From Acinetobacter rudis (GTDB lineage: Bacteria > Pseudomonadota > Gammaproteobacteria > Pseudomonadales > Moraxellaceae): a stretch of 61,122 nucleotides of DNA. Numbering within the stretch: position 1 is the stretch's first letter; every line of letters begins with the position of its first letter. The translations under genes and the position numbers were made by a program. A model generated the notes under the pieces. The model worked only from the letters and a program-made list of their open reading frames with translations, did no database searches and was not told the DNA's origin. This document shows positions 25,752 to 35,551 of the stretch, piece by piece. Location of the stretch: NCBI RefSeq assembly GCF_031157835.1, contig NZ_JAVIDR010000022.1, forward strand, positions 1 through 61,122, written 5' to 3'.

Positions 25752-28505
25752 TTATTCACGACCCACTGCGAAAGTCGCTGTAGGATCAATTAATCTTTGC
25801 CATAACTTGCAAACGATCTCACGGGTATCGTGCCAGTCCGCAGCGCTCACTTGCATGGATTGATTTGCAAGGGCTAAGCGGTGGCTCTCGGCTCGTTCAC
25901 TGAGATAAGCCTGAATCAAAGCAGAAACGTCGTCACTGGATAAGCAATCGGCTTTTGCTGCATCTTCGAGGATTCTTACATTGTCTGGATAATGGGCGAG
26001 ATCTGGTTTCGTCCCACTCCATGCTAGCACTACATACTGTGCCATAAATTCAATGTCAACGATACCACCCGCATCTTGTTTTAGGTGAAAAATTCCATGT
26101 TTTTTTTGCTCATTAGAAGAACCTAGATGATCTTTCATTTTTTCACGCATATTCAGCACTTCTTGACGCACTTTATTTTCATCACGTGGTATCGTTAATA
26201 TTTCACGGCGTAAACGTTCAAATTGCGCTCTTAATAGCACATCACCAGCGATAGAACGTGCACGCACTAAAGCCTGATGTTCCCACATCCATGCATTTTT
26301 GAGTTGATATTGCTCAAATGCTTTTAAGCTGGTAACCAATAATCCAGCCTCACCAGACGGACGTAACCGTGTGTCAACTTCATATACTCGGCCATCTAAT
26401 GTTTGTGTAGTCATAAATGAAATAAACTTCTGTGCAACTCGCATGGCAAACTCAAAACCACTAATGGGTTTAGGGCCATCTGTGTCTGCTTGCTCATCCA
26501 TATAATGGATAAAGACAAGATCTAAATCAGAGCCATAACCAAGTTCTATTCCACCTACTTTGCCATAACCAATGACAGCAAAAGCCAAATCTTCTAAGCT
26601 ACAACGAACACCTTGTACATTCAGTGGATATCCATGTCGTTTTGCCACTGTTCGATACGCTAAATTTAAAGTCGCAATCACAGAAACCTCTGCAATATCT
26701 GTTAATGCGTCAGACACCTTCATCAAGGGGCTTTCTGCCAATACATCACTTGCAGCAACCGCTAATACATTCGATTTTTTAAATAAACGTAACACACGCA
26801 TAAGATCTTCAATTTGTTCAAGCTCAATTCGAAGTAACTGCTGACGTAAAGAATCTTCCAAATCTTGCCGCTTAGGTAGCTCAAAATCCATTGTTAAGAA
26901 TTCATCTAACAATACTGGGTATTGTGTTAATTCCTCACAAATCCAAGGACTCACTGTTGCCATTTTCACTAAACGTTGTAATGCGCCTTTGCTCTCAATC
27001 AACATGACCAAATAAACGCTACGTCGCATGATAGATTCAACCAAAGGCATTAAGCGAATTAGTGCAGTTTGAGGACTATCCGATTGTAAAACAGCCTGCA
27101 CCAAATGAGGCCAAAACTCAGTCAGGCGATTCACTGCTTTAGCAGGTAATTTCTTAATCGCATGTCCATTCCAAAACTCATGGACCAAATTTTTTGCACG
27201 TTCATCGAGTAATGGATCAAGTTGTTTCTCTAACTGACTAAAATTTTCAGTAGGTGATTCAATTCCTTTTTCCTTAATAAGGTGTTCAAACTGAAAAACG
27301 ACTTTGGTTCGTTTATTATTTAATACCTGTAAAAAATCATCCCAACTCACAAACCCTAAAGTGGCAATCATGCGCTGACGATGTTCGTCATCAACTGGCA
27401 AAGATTGAGTTTGCTGATCATTCAGTGCTTGTATCGCATGCTCAACACGTCTTAAAAACAGATAAGCATCTTCTAAATCAAGTACCGCCTGCTGATCAAG
27501 TAATCCAACTTCACCCAAATGCGCCAGACTAACCAAACACTGACGATCTTGTAATTCCAACTTAGAACCACCGTAAATCAGTTGAAATACCTGAACAATA
27601 AACTCAACTTCACGAATTCCGCCAGCACCCAGTTTAATGTCATCTGTAATATTACGTCGATTGACCTCTCTCTCAATCATTGACTTCATTTCACGCATCG
27701 CTTCGAATGCGGTGTAATCCACGTATTTCCGAAATACGAACGGTCGAGTCATACGTAGTAAGTCTTCACCTTCAGCACCGCCAGTGACTATACGTGCTTT
27801 GATCCAGGCATAACGCTCCCACTCACGGCCATGCTGACTCAAATATTTTTCTAATGCGGCATGACTGATTGCGAGTGCAGAACCATCTCCCCAAGGTCTT
27901 AGACGCATATCTACGCGGAATACAAAACCTTCAGCACTAATATGGTCTAACAAATAAATCAGCTTTTGTCCCCACAAAATACAGAACTGCTGCACATCAA
28001 TGCACTTACGCCCATTGGTTTCGCCTTGCTCATCAAAGGCAAAAATTAAATCAATGTCACTAGAAAGATTAAGCTCCTGTGCTCCCAATTTCCCCATAGC
28101 AACCACAATTAAATCTTGCAATTTCCCATTAAAACTATAGGGTTCACCATGTTTAGCGACTAAAGGAATCTTGGCAAAGGCTTTTGCAGCACAAATACAG
28201 GCATCGGCAAAATCTGATAGCTCACGAGTTAATCCCACAACATCAGTAAGCTGATTTGCATCTTGCCAAATCCAGCGAAACATCAAGCGGGCACGCAAGA
28301 TCCTCATGATCTGCATCCACTGCTTTTCATCGCTAATCTCAGCCACACTAGCTTCAACATATTGATAAATTTGCGCAGTAGACAAAGGCTTCAAAAATTG
28401 ATCAAGTAAATAATCTTGTTCAATCTCCGCCTGATGTAATCTGAGTACACGTTCCGCATATTCACTTGCGGTTAAAGTTTTTTGTAACTGCGCAGCATTC
28501 ATCAC
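25752..28505 (-). CDS. glnE: Bifunctional glutamine synthetase adenylyltransferase/deadenylase
   Basis: A 917-residue protein that adds AMP to, or removes it from, glutamine synthetase according to the PII/glutamine signal. It has the two nucleotidyltransferase domains typical of GlnE. The N-terminal deadenylase has LNLSSDIDLIFAF (about 145-157), and the C-terminal adenylyltransferase has GYGSDLDLVFIHY (about 661-673). Each is followed by an RLRPWG or RLRPSGEAG motif (about 210 and 718). The length is in the usual range (about 900-950). ATG-ATG at the start leaves a one-residue ambiguity. It is followed closely by ilvE, linking nitrogen regulation and amino acid transamination in one transcript. 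Confidence 0.96.
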   Translation of the reverse strand: MMNAAQLQKTLTASEYAERVLRLHQAEIEQDYLLDQFLKPLSTAQIYQYVEASVAEISDEKQWMQIMRILRARLMFRWIWQDANQLTDVVGLTRELSDFADACICAAKAFAKIPLVAKHGEPYSFNGKLQDLIVVAMGKLGAQELNLSSDIDLIFAFDEQGETNGRKCIDVQQFCILWGQKLIYLLDHISAEGFVFRVDMRLRPWGDGSALAISHAALEKYLSQHGREWERYAWIKARIVTGGAEGEDLLRMTRPFVFRKYVDYTAFEAMREMKSMIEREVNRRNITDDIKLGAGGIREVEFIVQVFQLIYGGSKLELQDRQCLVSLAHLGEVGLLDQQAVLDLEDAYLFLRRVEHAIQALNDQQTQSLPVDDEHRQRMIATLGFVSWDDFLQVLNNKRTKVVFQFEHLIKEKGIESPTENFSQLEKQLDPLLDERAKNLVHEFWNGHAIKKLPAKAVNRLTEFWPHLVQAVLQSDSPQTALIRLMPLVESIMRRSVYLVMLIESKGALQRLVKMATVSPWICEELTQYPVLLDEFLTMDFELPKRQDLEDSLRQQLLRIELEQIEDLMRVLRLFKKSNVLAVAASDVLAESPLMKVSDALTDIAEVSVIATLNLAYRTVAKRHGYPLNVQGVRCSLEDLAFAVIGYGKVGGIELGYGSDLDLVFIHYMDEQADTDGPKPISGFEFAMRVAQKFISFMTTQTLDGRVYEVDTRLRPSGEAGLLVTSLKAFEQYQLKNAWMWEHQALVRARSIAGDVLLRAQFERLRREILTIPRDENKVRQEVLNMREKMKDHLGSSNEQKKHGIFHLKQDAGGIVDIEFMAQYVVLAWSGTKPDLAHYPDNVRILEDAAKADCLSSDDVSALIQAYLSERAESHRLALANQSMQVSAADWHDTREIVCKLWQRLIDPTATFAVGRE

Positions 28506-28668
28506 AATATGATCAACTCTTTATCCAATTGATTTGTTATAACAGGAGCATCATATCTTTTAAAAGAGCTAGAGTAACTTTTTATCAACAAACTAGGCTG
28601 GGTGTAATTTACATCATCATATTTTCAACAAAACAACTCCATCCCAAGCCTCGTTCTAGATAAATAAC

Positions 28669-28695
28669 AAAAAAGGCTGGTACCTTGTACCAGCC
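28669..28695 (-). terminator. Terminator of the aldehyde dehydrogenase gene
   Basis: A nine-pair stem GGCTGGTAC/GTACCAGCC (28675-28683 with 28687-28695) with a three-base loop. On the minus strand it is followed by TTTTTTGTTATTT. Confidence 0.85.
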
Positions 28696-28733
28696 CTGAA
28701 CTTAATGAATGCTATAGATTAATCATCAAATCC

Positions 28734-30143
28734 TTAGCTTAACCCATGAATTACTTGCTTTTGGGTGAATTGCAATAAGCCATCTAGTGCAAATGAAGAG
28801 CCTAAACCAGACATTTTCCATCCAGAAAAAGCAGCATGTGGTGATACATCTGCATGGCTATTTACCCATACTGTTCCAGCCTGCATTTGTTTGGCCAAAT
28901 GTGAAGCTCGATTAAGATCTTGAGTCCAAATTGAAGCCCCCAAAGCATAGTCTGTTGCATTGCTCTGCTGAATGACTTCATCAATATCACTAAATTTAAC
29001 TACAGGTAAAATAGGTGCAAATTGCTCAGAAGCAAAAATATCACTTTGTTCTTTCACATTGGTTAATATTAAAGGTGCAATAAAATACCCTTCCTCAGGT
29101 ACAGTCGCGATAGATTTATTGGCAATCACAGCCCCCTCTTCCAAAGCTGCAGCAAGCATCGTTTTTACTTTATGATAATGTTTAATATTTTGTATCGGCC
29201 CCATGGTTGTTGTAGGCTCCAAACCATGACCTAACACTTGTTGATCGGCTAACTCAACCAGTGCTTCTACCATTGCATCATACACATCTACATGGACATA
29301 GAGTCGCTTAATACAAGCACATGTTTGACCTGCATTAAAAAATGCCGCATTGAAAATTTTCTCAGCAATCGTAGCAACATCAACATCATCCAATACAATT
29401 GCCGCATCATTACCACCCAATTCTAAAATCACCGGTGTTAAATCCTGCGCTGAATGTGACAAAATCTGCTGCCCAACCACGGTTGAACCAGTAAAGGTGA
29501 CTTTATTTATGCCATGATGCTGGGTCAGCGCCGCCCCTACATCTCCTTCCCCCAAGACAATATTACATACCCCTGCTGGAAGATGACGATTAATAATCTC
29601 CACCAATAAAATACTGCTCAGTGGTGTATATTCAGAAGGTTTATTAATGACACAATTTTTCGCCTTCAACGCTGGAATGATATGCCATACTGCAATCATT
29701 AAAGGCCAATTCCATGGTGTGATAGATGCCACCACACCAACTGGGCGATGATAAGTCTGCATCACCTTACCATGCTCATCCTGTTGCCGAAGAACAGGGA
29801 TCTCTAAAGCATTCGTTACATTCAGCCAATATACCGCCATATCAACTTCAAGCTGTGCAACCGCTAATGGCTTACCTTGCTCTAAACAAATCAAACGAGC
29901 AAGTTCATCACGTGATGATAAAATATCTGCTGAAATTGCGGTTAAACATTGTTTAACCTGTTGATCACTATAGTTTTGCCACTGTAAAAAAGCCTGTTGT
30001 GCAGTGGCAACCGCAGCATCCACCTGTACTACAGTTGCACTATGAAAAGTTGTAATGACTTGCAATGAGGCAGGATCTAACACTGCGATTGCTTCACCCT
30101 GTCCTTGCTGATTTTTTCCGTTATAAATCATTTGATTTAACAT
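28734..30143 (-). CDS. feaB: NAD(P)-dependent aldehyde dehydrogenase, likely phenylacetaldehyde
   Basis: A 469-residue aldehyde dehydrogenase. Landmarks are TPWNWPLM (about 141-148), the cofactor loop FTGSTVVGQQ (about 219-228), the general base region ILELGGNDAA (about 242-251) and the catalytic cysteine in NAGQTCACIKR (about 274-284). Placement directly after the copper amine oxidase gene suggests oxidation of the aldehyde that enzyme releases, phenylacetaldehyde to phenylacetate; that assignment rests on context, and the closest family could also be a general aldehyde dehydrogenase. The start at 30143 was chosen because GAGGGA lies eight bases upstream; the longer frame starts inside that site. 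A hairpin separates it from tynA. Confidence 0.75.
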   Translation of the reverse strand: MLNQMIYNGKNQQGQGEAIAVLDPASLQVITTFHSATVVQVDAAVATAQQAFLQWQNYSDQQVKQCLTAISADILSSRDELARLICLEQGKPLAVAQLEVDMAVYWLNVTNALEIPVLRQQDEHGKVMQTYHRPVGVVASITPWNWPLMIAVWHIIPALKAKNCVINKPSEYTPLSSILLVEIINRHLPAGVCNIVLGEGDVGAALTQHHGINKVTFTGSTVVGQQILSHSAQDLTPVILELGGNDAAIVLDDVDVATIAEKIFNAAFFNAGQTCACIKRLYVHVDVYDAMVEALVELADQQVLGHGLEPTTTMGPIQNIKHYHKVKTMLAAALEEGAVIANKSIATVPEEGYFIAPLILTNVKEQSDIFASEQFAPILPVVKFSDIDEVIQQSNATDYALGASIWTQDLNRASHLAKQMQAGTVWVNSHADVSPHAAFSGWKMSGLGSSFALDGLLQFTQKQVIHGLS

Positions 30144-30186
30144 GATAAATTCCCTCATTCATCATTTATTCATTCGCTTCTAACTT

Positions 30187-30218
30187 TAAAACCCTGAGCA
30201 TTATCGCTGAGGGTTTTA
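30187..30218 (-). terminator. Hairpin between tynA and the aldehyde dehydrogenase gene
   Basis: TAAAACCCT (30187-30195) pairs with AGGGTTTTA (30210-30218). On the minus strand the stem ends in TTTTAAAG. It may terminate or attenuate readthrough from tynA. Confidence 0.6.
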
Positions 30219-30225
30219 GTGCATA

Positions 30226-32517
30226 TTAATGCTGTGTTTTATCAGACTGGTTTTGTTTTAAACTTGGTGTTTGATCAAAAAAATTCCAAGGTTTAAGTAA
30301 AACATTAACCCATTCTGTTGGCATCATCGGCCACTCTTCTGAGCGAGCGACATGCGTTGTTCCTGTGGTTAGCCAAACAACCAGATCTTGATTTTCAATA
30401 TTATTGTTATTGGCAGTAAATTGGCCCAATCCCGTATCATGTGTCGAACGATTTGGATAATCCCCATCAGGATACAGTTCATTTGGATTGTACTTTGTTA
30501 CCCAAATTTGTTTGTCCATAAAATTAAGACGTTTAAACAACCACTCATCTGTAGAAAAATTTGCACCTTTGGCAATAGGATGTGTTCCTCCTGCAAATGG
30601 GATCAATTGATACGACACAGGATTACCCATCGCATTTTCTACATTATAATTACTAATCAAACGGATCGTACTTGGATCAAATTTTTCACTGGCAGCTTGT
30701 TCAGTTGCGACCGTTGACATTTCAATTTCCATTGCACTCTTACGCACCCCTTTATGATTTGCTTGTACTACTGGATTCATATGAGTGAAGCTATTTTTTT
30801 CACCATCTACATCAAGGTCAAGGCGGAAGTTATAGATGTGTTGATGTGTTGTTCCAACAATATTATGGTCGATGAGTGTTCCATAACGCGTATCTGCTTT
30901 GGCAGTACTATCATGCATCGTCTTGGCCTTTACACCTTTAACAGCCTCAATACCCGATGCCCCTGCATTAATCCCAATGGTTCCATTTTCCGCTAAAACC
31001 CAATCAAAAATATAATCATAGTTGCCAATGGTACTCACCCAACGCACGACTAATTCACGACGTGCTACACTCACATTGGCTTGCCCCATTTCCTGATGTT
31101 TGTAATCAGGGTTGGCATAGCGTTCAAAAATCGCAAAAGCACGCGGTATGGTCATTGGATTACCCTGATAATCAGCAATAACAGCATCAAACATCACTGC
31201 ATTTTCAGGAACATCTGTTCCACGATCAAGTGAAGCCGTCAGTGTCCCCATGCCATAATCACCAGAATCTAAATAAGATTTAAAGTACCAACCTAGATCT
31301 GGATCACCATAAGGTACAATCATACCTCCAAGGTTCCCTGAATACATGATCTTGCGTTTCACCCCTTTATCTTTATATGAAACGGTTGATAATTGCAGCC
31401 CTACCCTTGAATCTAATGCAACATGAAAACACCAATTGTTCCAGTGGACATATTGGCCAGAGACTTGAAAGTTTTTACCTTCGGGTTCTGTAATACGTAA
31501 TGGTTTAGTTGTAGAAGCCTGTCGATCACGACCATCATAAGGACGGGCCGCCATAGGAATAGGAACCAAATCGCCATCCTCAACTTTAACCACTTTTTTT
31601 TGATCTAAATCAACAACCGCAACTAGGTTTTCAATTGGATGTGCCCAATAATTTCCATCTCCAACATCAAGATATGACACAATTTTTAGATAATTAAACT
31701 CTTTATTTAATCCATCTTCACCACCAAAGTAACCGACAGTTAAGGGTGTTGCGACCACTTGTTGAACATCATGGATACCACGTTTTTTCAATGCAGCAGC
31801 AAACTCAGGACTTTCTTTAATTACTTTTTGCACTAAATCAAAATCATCTAGCAACACCATGCCATGTGTATCTTTAATCACCTTCCACGCTGTTACCTTT
31901 TTACTCTTTAGATTCACTACTCCTTCAATAATCTGATTACCCTGCAATAAAGAAAAATTGACTTCACGAGCTTGTTTTGAAGCTGTATTTGATAGCACAT
32001 CACTCCAAACTTGATATTTATTTGGTGCTTTCAATGCTAAACGACTAAAACGCAAAATTTTAGGAGCACGGTGATCCGCTGCGACCACTGCTCTTGCTTG
32101 ACTAATTTCCTCTGCAGAAAGACTGTTAAGCGGATGCGCTACCGTTTCAGCAATAAAAGTTTGATCTAAACCAGACTGAAATATTTCGTTCGCCAAGGTT
32201 GTAGAAGCATAAGCTTGGCCATTTTTCTCAACGACAGGTACGCTAATGTTTAGTTCTTGACCGTTCACCAAAATTGATGACGTATTTGCTTTGACCTTAA
32301 CATAAGTTGAGTTTTTACTAATGGTGTACACGCCTGAATATGGGTCATGCTCAACAGCTGCACCCACATTTTGCATAGCTTGTTGTAGTGGAAGCATTTC
32401 GGCTACCTGCCCATGTGCCAAAGCCTGTTGCCCAGCCAATACCATCGGAAGACTCAACAAACATGCTTTAAGTTGCGTATTAAGTTTCATTCCCTGCATT
32501 ATTGTATTTAACTTCAT
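30226..32517 (-). CDS. tynA: Primary-amine (copper) oxidase, periplasmic
   Basis: A 763-residue copper amine oxidase. It deaminates phenylethylamine, tyramine and related amines to aldehydes with release of ammonia and hydrogen peroxide. The precursor of the topaquinone cofactor is the tyrosine in GNYDYIFDW (consensus N-Y-D/E-Y, about residue 503). The copper histidines are expected in the THQHIYNFRLD region (about 564-574) and a downstream His. An N-terminal signal peptide (ending near QQALA-HG, about 35) exports it to the periplasm, and the D1 domain expected of enteric-type oxidases (about 40-130) is present. ATG 32517 is preceded by AAGG; a second ATG nine codons later is possible. It is downstream of a LuxR-type regulator gene on the same strand. 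Confidence 0.93.
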   Translation of the reverse strand: MKLNTIMQGMKLNTQLKACLLSLPMVLAGQQALAHGQVAEMLPLQQAMQNVGAAVEHDPYSGVYTISKNSTYVKVKANTSSILVNGQELNISVPVVEKNGQAYASTTLANEIFQSGLDQTFIAETVAHPLNSLSAEEISQARAVVAADHRAPKILRFSRLALKAPNKYQVWSDVLSNTASKQAREVNFSLLQGNQIIEGVVNLKSKKVTAWKVIKDTHGMVLLDDFDLVQKVIKESPEFAAALKKRGIHDVQQVVATPLTVGYFGGEDGLNKEFNYLKIVSYLDVGDGNYWAHPIENLVAVVDLDQKKVVKVEDGDLVPIPMAARPYDGRDRQASTTKPLRITEPEGKNFQVSGQYVHWNNWCFHVALDSRVGLQLSTVSYKDKGVKRKIMYSGNLGGMIVPYGDPDLGWYFKSYLDSGDYGMGTLTASLDRGTDVPENAVMFDAVIADYQGNPMTIPRAFAIFERYANPDYKHQEMGQANVSVARRELVVRWVSTIGNYDYIFDWVLAENGTIGINAGASGIEAVKGVKAKTMHDSTAKADTRYGTLIDHNIVGTTHQHIYNFRLDLDVDGEKNSFTHMNPVVQANHKGVRKSAMEIEMSTVATEQAASEKFDPSTIRLISNYNVENAMGNPVSYQLIPFAGGTHPIAKGANFSTDEWLFKRLNFMDKQIWVTKYNPNELYPDGDYPNRSTHDTGLGQFTANNNNIENQDLVVWLTTGTTHVARSEEWPMMPTEWVNVLLKPWNFFDQTPSLKQNQSDKTQH

Positions 32518-32579
32518 TGTTAAACCTTATCTAGCACTTCAATTGCTATCTAAGTTAGTTAATTTACATATAAATAAAT

Positions 32580-32597
32580 ATCGTACTCAGGTACGAT
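32580..32597. promoter_or_regulatory. 18-base dyad between the LuxR-type gene and tynA
   Basis: ATCGTAC-TCAG-GTACGAT is a perfect dyad with seven-base arms, 63 bases before the tynA start. It has the size and symmetry of a LuxR-type operator. On the plus strand a T-run follows, but no plus-strand gene ends here, so an operator is more likely than a terminator. Confidence 0.4.
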
Positions 32598-32639
32598 TTT
32601 TCAATATTTTTAACTGAGCAATGAGTTTCTACTCCACCA

Positions 32640-33329
32640 TTATAAAGCTGTTTGTAACAGCAACAGTTTAGATAATAGTTGTGCTCTGTTATTCACTGCA
32701 AGTTTTTGAAAAATATGTTGTATATGAGTTTTTACTGTCGACAGACTGATAAACAATTGCATGGCAATTTGCTGATTGTCTTTACCTTGACTCAACAACT
32801 CTAGAACTTGTAGTTGTTTTTTTGTCAGTTTAAACGACTGTAATTTTATAGGATTTAAACCCTTGTTTGATTGAAAAGTAGATCTAAAATTTTGCTGCAT
32901 ACAAAAGTCTGCAAGCTGATAAAAGCGTTCTAATACCTGTAAATCTTCTGCCAGAAATGGTCCTTGTGCTGCATTACGTATCAAGCTTATACCGCGAACT
33001 GGTGTCTGCTGATCATTAAAATAAAGCTCAATGTTATCGCCAAACTGATGTTTCTCAATAAACTGCATATATTGTTGTGGAATGTCTTGATGAGAAAGCA
33101 CTTTCATATGCTGTGAAGGATCTTTATGATTTAGCATTGCCAGTGGATCGTGTATCTGCATCTGAGATAAATATTGATCGACTAAACAAGTAGATAAATT
33201 ACAAAAGTAATGTTCGCTTGTCTCAAGATTGTGCTCAATTTTGTAGCTAAAAAAAGCATCAATATACATATTTTGACGCAAAGCTGCTGTAAAACGATCA
33301 ACAAAACCTGACCAGGTTTGAAAGTCCAT
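32640..33329 (-). CDS. LuxR-family (helix-turn-helix) transcriptional regulator
   Basis: A 229-residue regulator. The C-terminal LuxR HTH covers about residues 163-225 (LTKKQLQVLELLSQGKDN, then STVKTHIQHIFQKL). The N-terminal 150 residues are a putative ligand-binding domain with a YLSQMQIHDPLAM segment that loosely recalls autoinducer-type domains, but the aromatic acyl-homoserine-lactone contacts are not clearly present, so the ligand is unknown. There is no receiver domain. It lies immediately upstream of tynA with a dyad between them, so it probably activates amine oxidase expression. In E. coli the analogous regulator, FeaR, is of the AraC family, so this is a different solution. Confidence 0.8.
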   Translation of the reverse strand: MDFQTWSGFVDRFTAALRQNMYIDAFFSYKIEHNLETSEHYFCNLSTCLVDQYLSQMQIHDPLAMLNHKDPSQHMKVLSHQDIPQQYMQFIEKHQFGDNIELYFNDQQTPVRGISLIRNAAQGPFLAEDLQVLERFYQLADFCMQQNFRSTFQSNKGLNPIKLQSFKLTKKQLQVLELLSQGKDNQQIAMQLFISLSTVKTHIQHIFQKLAVNNRAQLLSKLLLLQTAL

Positions 33330-33436
33330 GATTCATCCTTTTCACTTATGTTCAGTAGCTGTTTTGCCCTAAACACAACAACACCCTTGTTGTTTTGTCT
33401 CTAAATTCTATATATTTTTTGAGTCTCTTGCTTTAA

Positions 33437-33736
33437 TTAACTTGGTATATTCAAACCTTCAGTTATTAACACAATATAATCTCCAGCTAAATCACGCTGT
33501 TTTTTTGCCTCTTGATACGCCTCACTTTGATACCATGCTTGTGCTTGTGCTAAGTCTACAAACTCTAAAATAGCGACACCTTCAGCCGCTATATTTTCTA
33601 GCGCTTCTACCTGTCCATAAAATGATCTCACTTTAATATCAAAGCCTTTGCTCGCTTCTCGTGCTAAACGGTTGTATTGATTAAAATGCTCTTTAGACTT
33701 TAACTGCTTACAAATAAAAATCACATAAGCTGACAT
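33437..33736 (-). CDS. DUF1330-family protein
   Basis: A 99-residue protein of the ferredoxin-like dimeric alpha-beta barrel fold (DUF1330). It starts MSAYVIFICKQLKSKEHFNQY and has the conserved VAILEFVDLAQAQAWYQSEAYQ segment split across residues about 55-76, the family's main signature. The activity of DUF1330 proteins is unknown; related small barrels are monooxygenases or isomerases. It sits upstream of the LuxR-type regulator on the same strand, about 107 bases away, and could be part of the amine-catabolism unit. Confidence 0.75.
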   Translation of the reverse strand: MSAYVIFICKQLKSKEHFNQYNRLAREASKGFDIKVRSFYGQVEALENIAAEGVAILEFVDLAQAQAWYQSEAYQEAKKQRDLAGDYIVLITEGLNIPS

Positions 33737-34127
33737 TTACTCTTACTCCTTCATCACTGTATTAAATAATTTCCCAAAGATAGCTAAAACTGAGCTCAAT
33801 TCCTTATCGCCCACCCAACAATAAACAAAATGACACATAATTTAGTTTTTTAAAACAACATACATATCAAATAAAAGTGATTTTAATAGATTTACAGAAA
33901 TACTTTTTTCATAATTTATTGTATTTTATATGATTAATTATAAAGCGAAAAATTAAACTCATTTAAAAAGATACGAAATTATTTTTTTTATAAAATTTTA
34001 GTATCTTTTTATTATTTTATCCCACATACTATTTTTGTTTGATAAATCAACAATTTTACTGATAAAAAACGCAACTCAAATTTTGCAGTTGCTGTTTTCG
34101 TTATAAATTTCTTACAGGATGTTTGAA
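33737..34127. other. AT-rich intergenic region with an 11-base inverted repeat
   Basis: A 391-base divergent spacer. TAAAAAGATAC (33964-33974) and GTATCTTTTTA (34001-34011) are perfect complements 26 bases apart, about 117 bases before the transporter start. This may be an operator or a hairpin. No gene or RNA was recognised in the rest. Confidence 0.45.
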
Positions 34128-35501
34128 ATGGAAAATGCTCAAACAGGTACTGTGTTATCACAGGATCTCGTCTCACCTTGTCGTAAACATACGCAAAAAA
34201 TTGCCCTTGCAACCATCGTTGGTACAACTATCGAATGGTACGATTATTTTATTTATGCAGCTGTTGCAGGTCTCGTCTTTAACCAATTATTTTTCAAACC
34301 TGCTGGACCACTCTTTGCAACACTCTTGGTATTTGCTTCAGTGGGTATTAGTTTCGTTTTTCGCCCTTTCGGTGCTTTTATTGCAGGTTATTTTGGCGAC
34401 AAAATTGGTCGAAAAACCGTTCTCGCCGTCACCCTCATTATGATGGGGGTTGCAACAACGGTCATTGGTTTACTACCAACTTATGATCAAATTGGTATCG
34501 CAGCACCAATCTTCCTCATCTTGTTACGTATTCTGCAGGGAATTTCAGCAGGTGGAGAATGGGGTGGTGCCGTGCTCATGGCAGTAGAGCATTCACCCAA
34601 AAATAAAAGAGGATTATTCAGTGCTTTTCCACAATTAGGTGTGCCACTAGGTTTATTGCTGGCTTCTTTAGTACTTGTCATCATGACAGGCTATATTTCA
34701 CCTGGTGAAGCCTTTATGCAATGGGGCTGGCGTGTCCCTTTTATTTTGAGTATCTTCCTATTTGGCCTAGGCTACTGGATTCGCCGCTCTGTTGATGAAA
34801 GCCCTGTATTTGAAGAAATTAAAAACCAAGGTGCAGCGCCCAAACCTATTCGTGAGTTATTTAAAAACTATAAAGCTGCTGTATTTTGTTCAGCATTATT
34901 AGTTGCTGGAACAACAGCGCTGGGTTATATGACTGCGGGTGGTTTTATTCAAAGCTATACCACCAATCCAGCCGGATTAAACCTTGAACGACCTGTGATT
35001 TTAGCTTTAGTCAGTGTCTCAGCCATTATTTGGACTTTCTTCACTTGGTTTTCAGCTTCTTTGTCTGACAAGTTTGGTCGTAAACCCATTTATATCTTAG
35101 GTTCATGTATACAGATTCTCAGTGCTATTGCTTTGTTTCCATTAATTAATACTGGAAGCTATCTCTATATTATGCTGGGACTTGCACTACTTTCTATGGG
35201 TATTGGCATGACTTATGGGGTACAGGCAGTGTTCTATGCCGAGTTGTTCCCAGCCTCAATTCGCTTCTCAGGTATTTCTATCACTTATGCGCTAGGTTCA
35301 ATTATTGGTGGCGCTTTTGCACCACTCATTGCGGCATGGCTCATCAGTACCAGTGGTGATGTTATTTCCGTAAGTGTCTATCTCACCGCCATGGCAATAT
35401 TTGCTTTAACTGCAATCTGTCTAATGAAAGACAGAACAGGTATTGCGCTTGGTTTAGAGGCTGAAGAACAACAAAAGCAATCACCATTTGTATGGAAATA
35501 A
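34128..35501 (+). CDS. MFS transporter, metabolite:H+ symporter (MHS) family
   Basis: A 457-residue, twelve-helix major facilitator of the MHS group (KgtP/ProP/ShiA relatives). Landmarks are GTTIEWYDYFIYA in helix 1, GDKIGRKTVL in loop 2-3 (MFS motif A), RILQGISAGGEWGGA and SDKFGRKPIY in loop 8-9. MHS carriers import organic acids or betaines with protons. Its place between amine catabolism and the paa cluster makes an aromatic acid or related substrate plausible but unproven. ATG at 34128 was chosen because AGGA lies eight bases before it; the ATG at 34119 is too close to that site. It ends at a terminator shared with the convergent thioesterase-like gene. Confidence 0.85.
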   Translation: MENAQTGTVLSQDLVSPCRKHTQKIALATIVGTTIEWYDYFIYAAVAGLVFNQLFFKPAGPLFATLLVFASVGISFVFRPFGAFIAGYFGDKIGRKTVLAVTLIMMGVATTVIGLLPTYDQIGIAAPIFLILLRILQGISAGGEWGGAVLMAVEHSPKNKRGLFSAFPQLGVPLGLLLASLVLVIMTGYISPGEAFMQWGWRVPFILSIFLFGLGYWIRRSVDESPVFEEIKNQGAAPKPIRELFKNYKAAVFCSALLVAGTTALGYMTAGGFIQSYTTNPAGLNLERPVILALVSVSAIIWTFFTWFSASLSDKFGRKPIYILGSCIQILSAIALFPLINTGSYLYIMLGLALLSMGIGMTYGVQAVFYAELFPASIRFSGISITYALGSIIGGAFAPLIAAWLISTSGDVISVSVYLTAMAIFALTAICLMKDRTGIALGLEAEEQQKQSPFVWK

Positions 35502-35505
35502 GCAC

Positions 35506-35533
35506 AAAAAAAGCCCTCATGCACTGAGGGCTT
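35506..35533. terminator. Terminator between convergent genes
   Basis: AGCCCTCA (35512-35519) pairs with TGAGGGCT (35525-35532) around a five-base loop. The A-run on the left gives a strong T-run for the minus strand. Confidence 0.8.
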
Positions 35534-35551
35534 CATCACCAAATCACGGTA

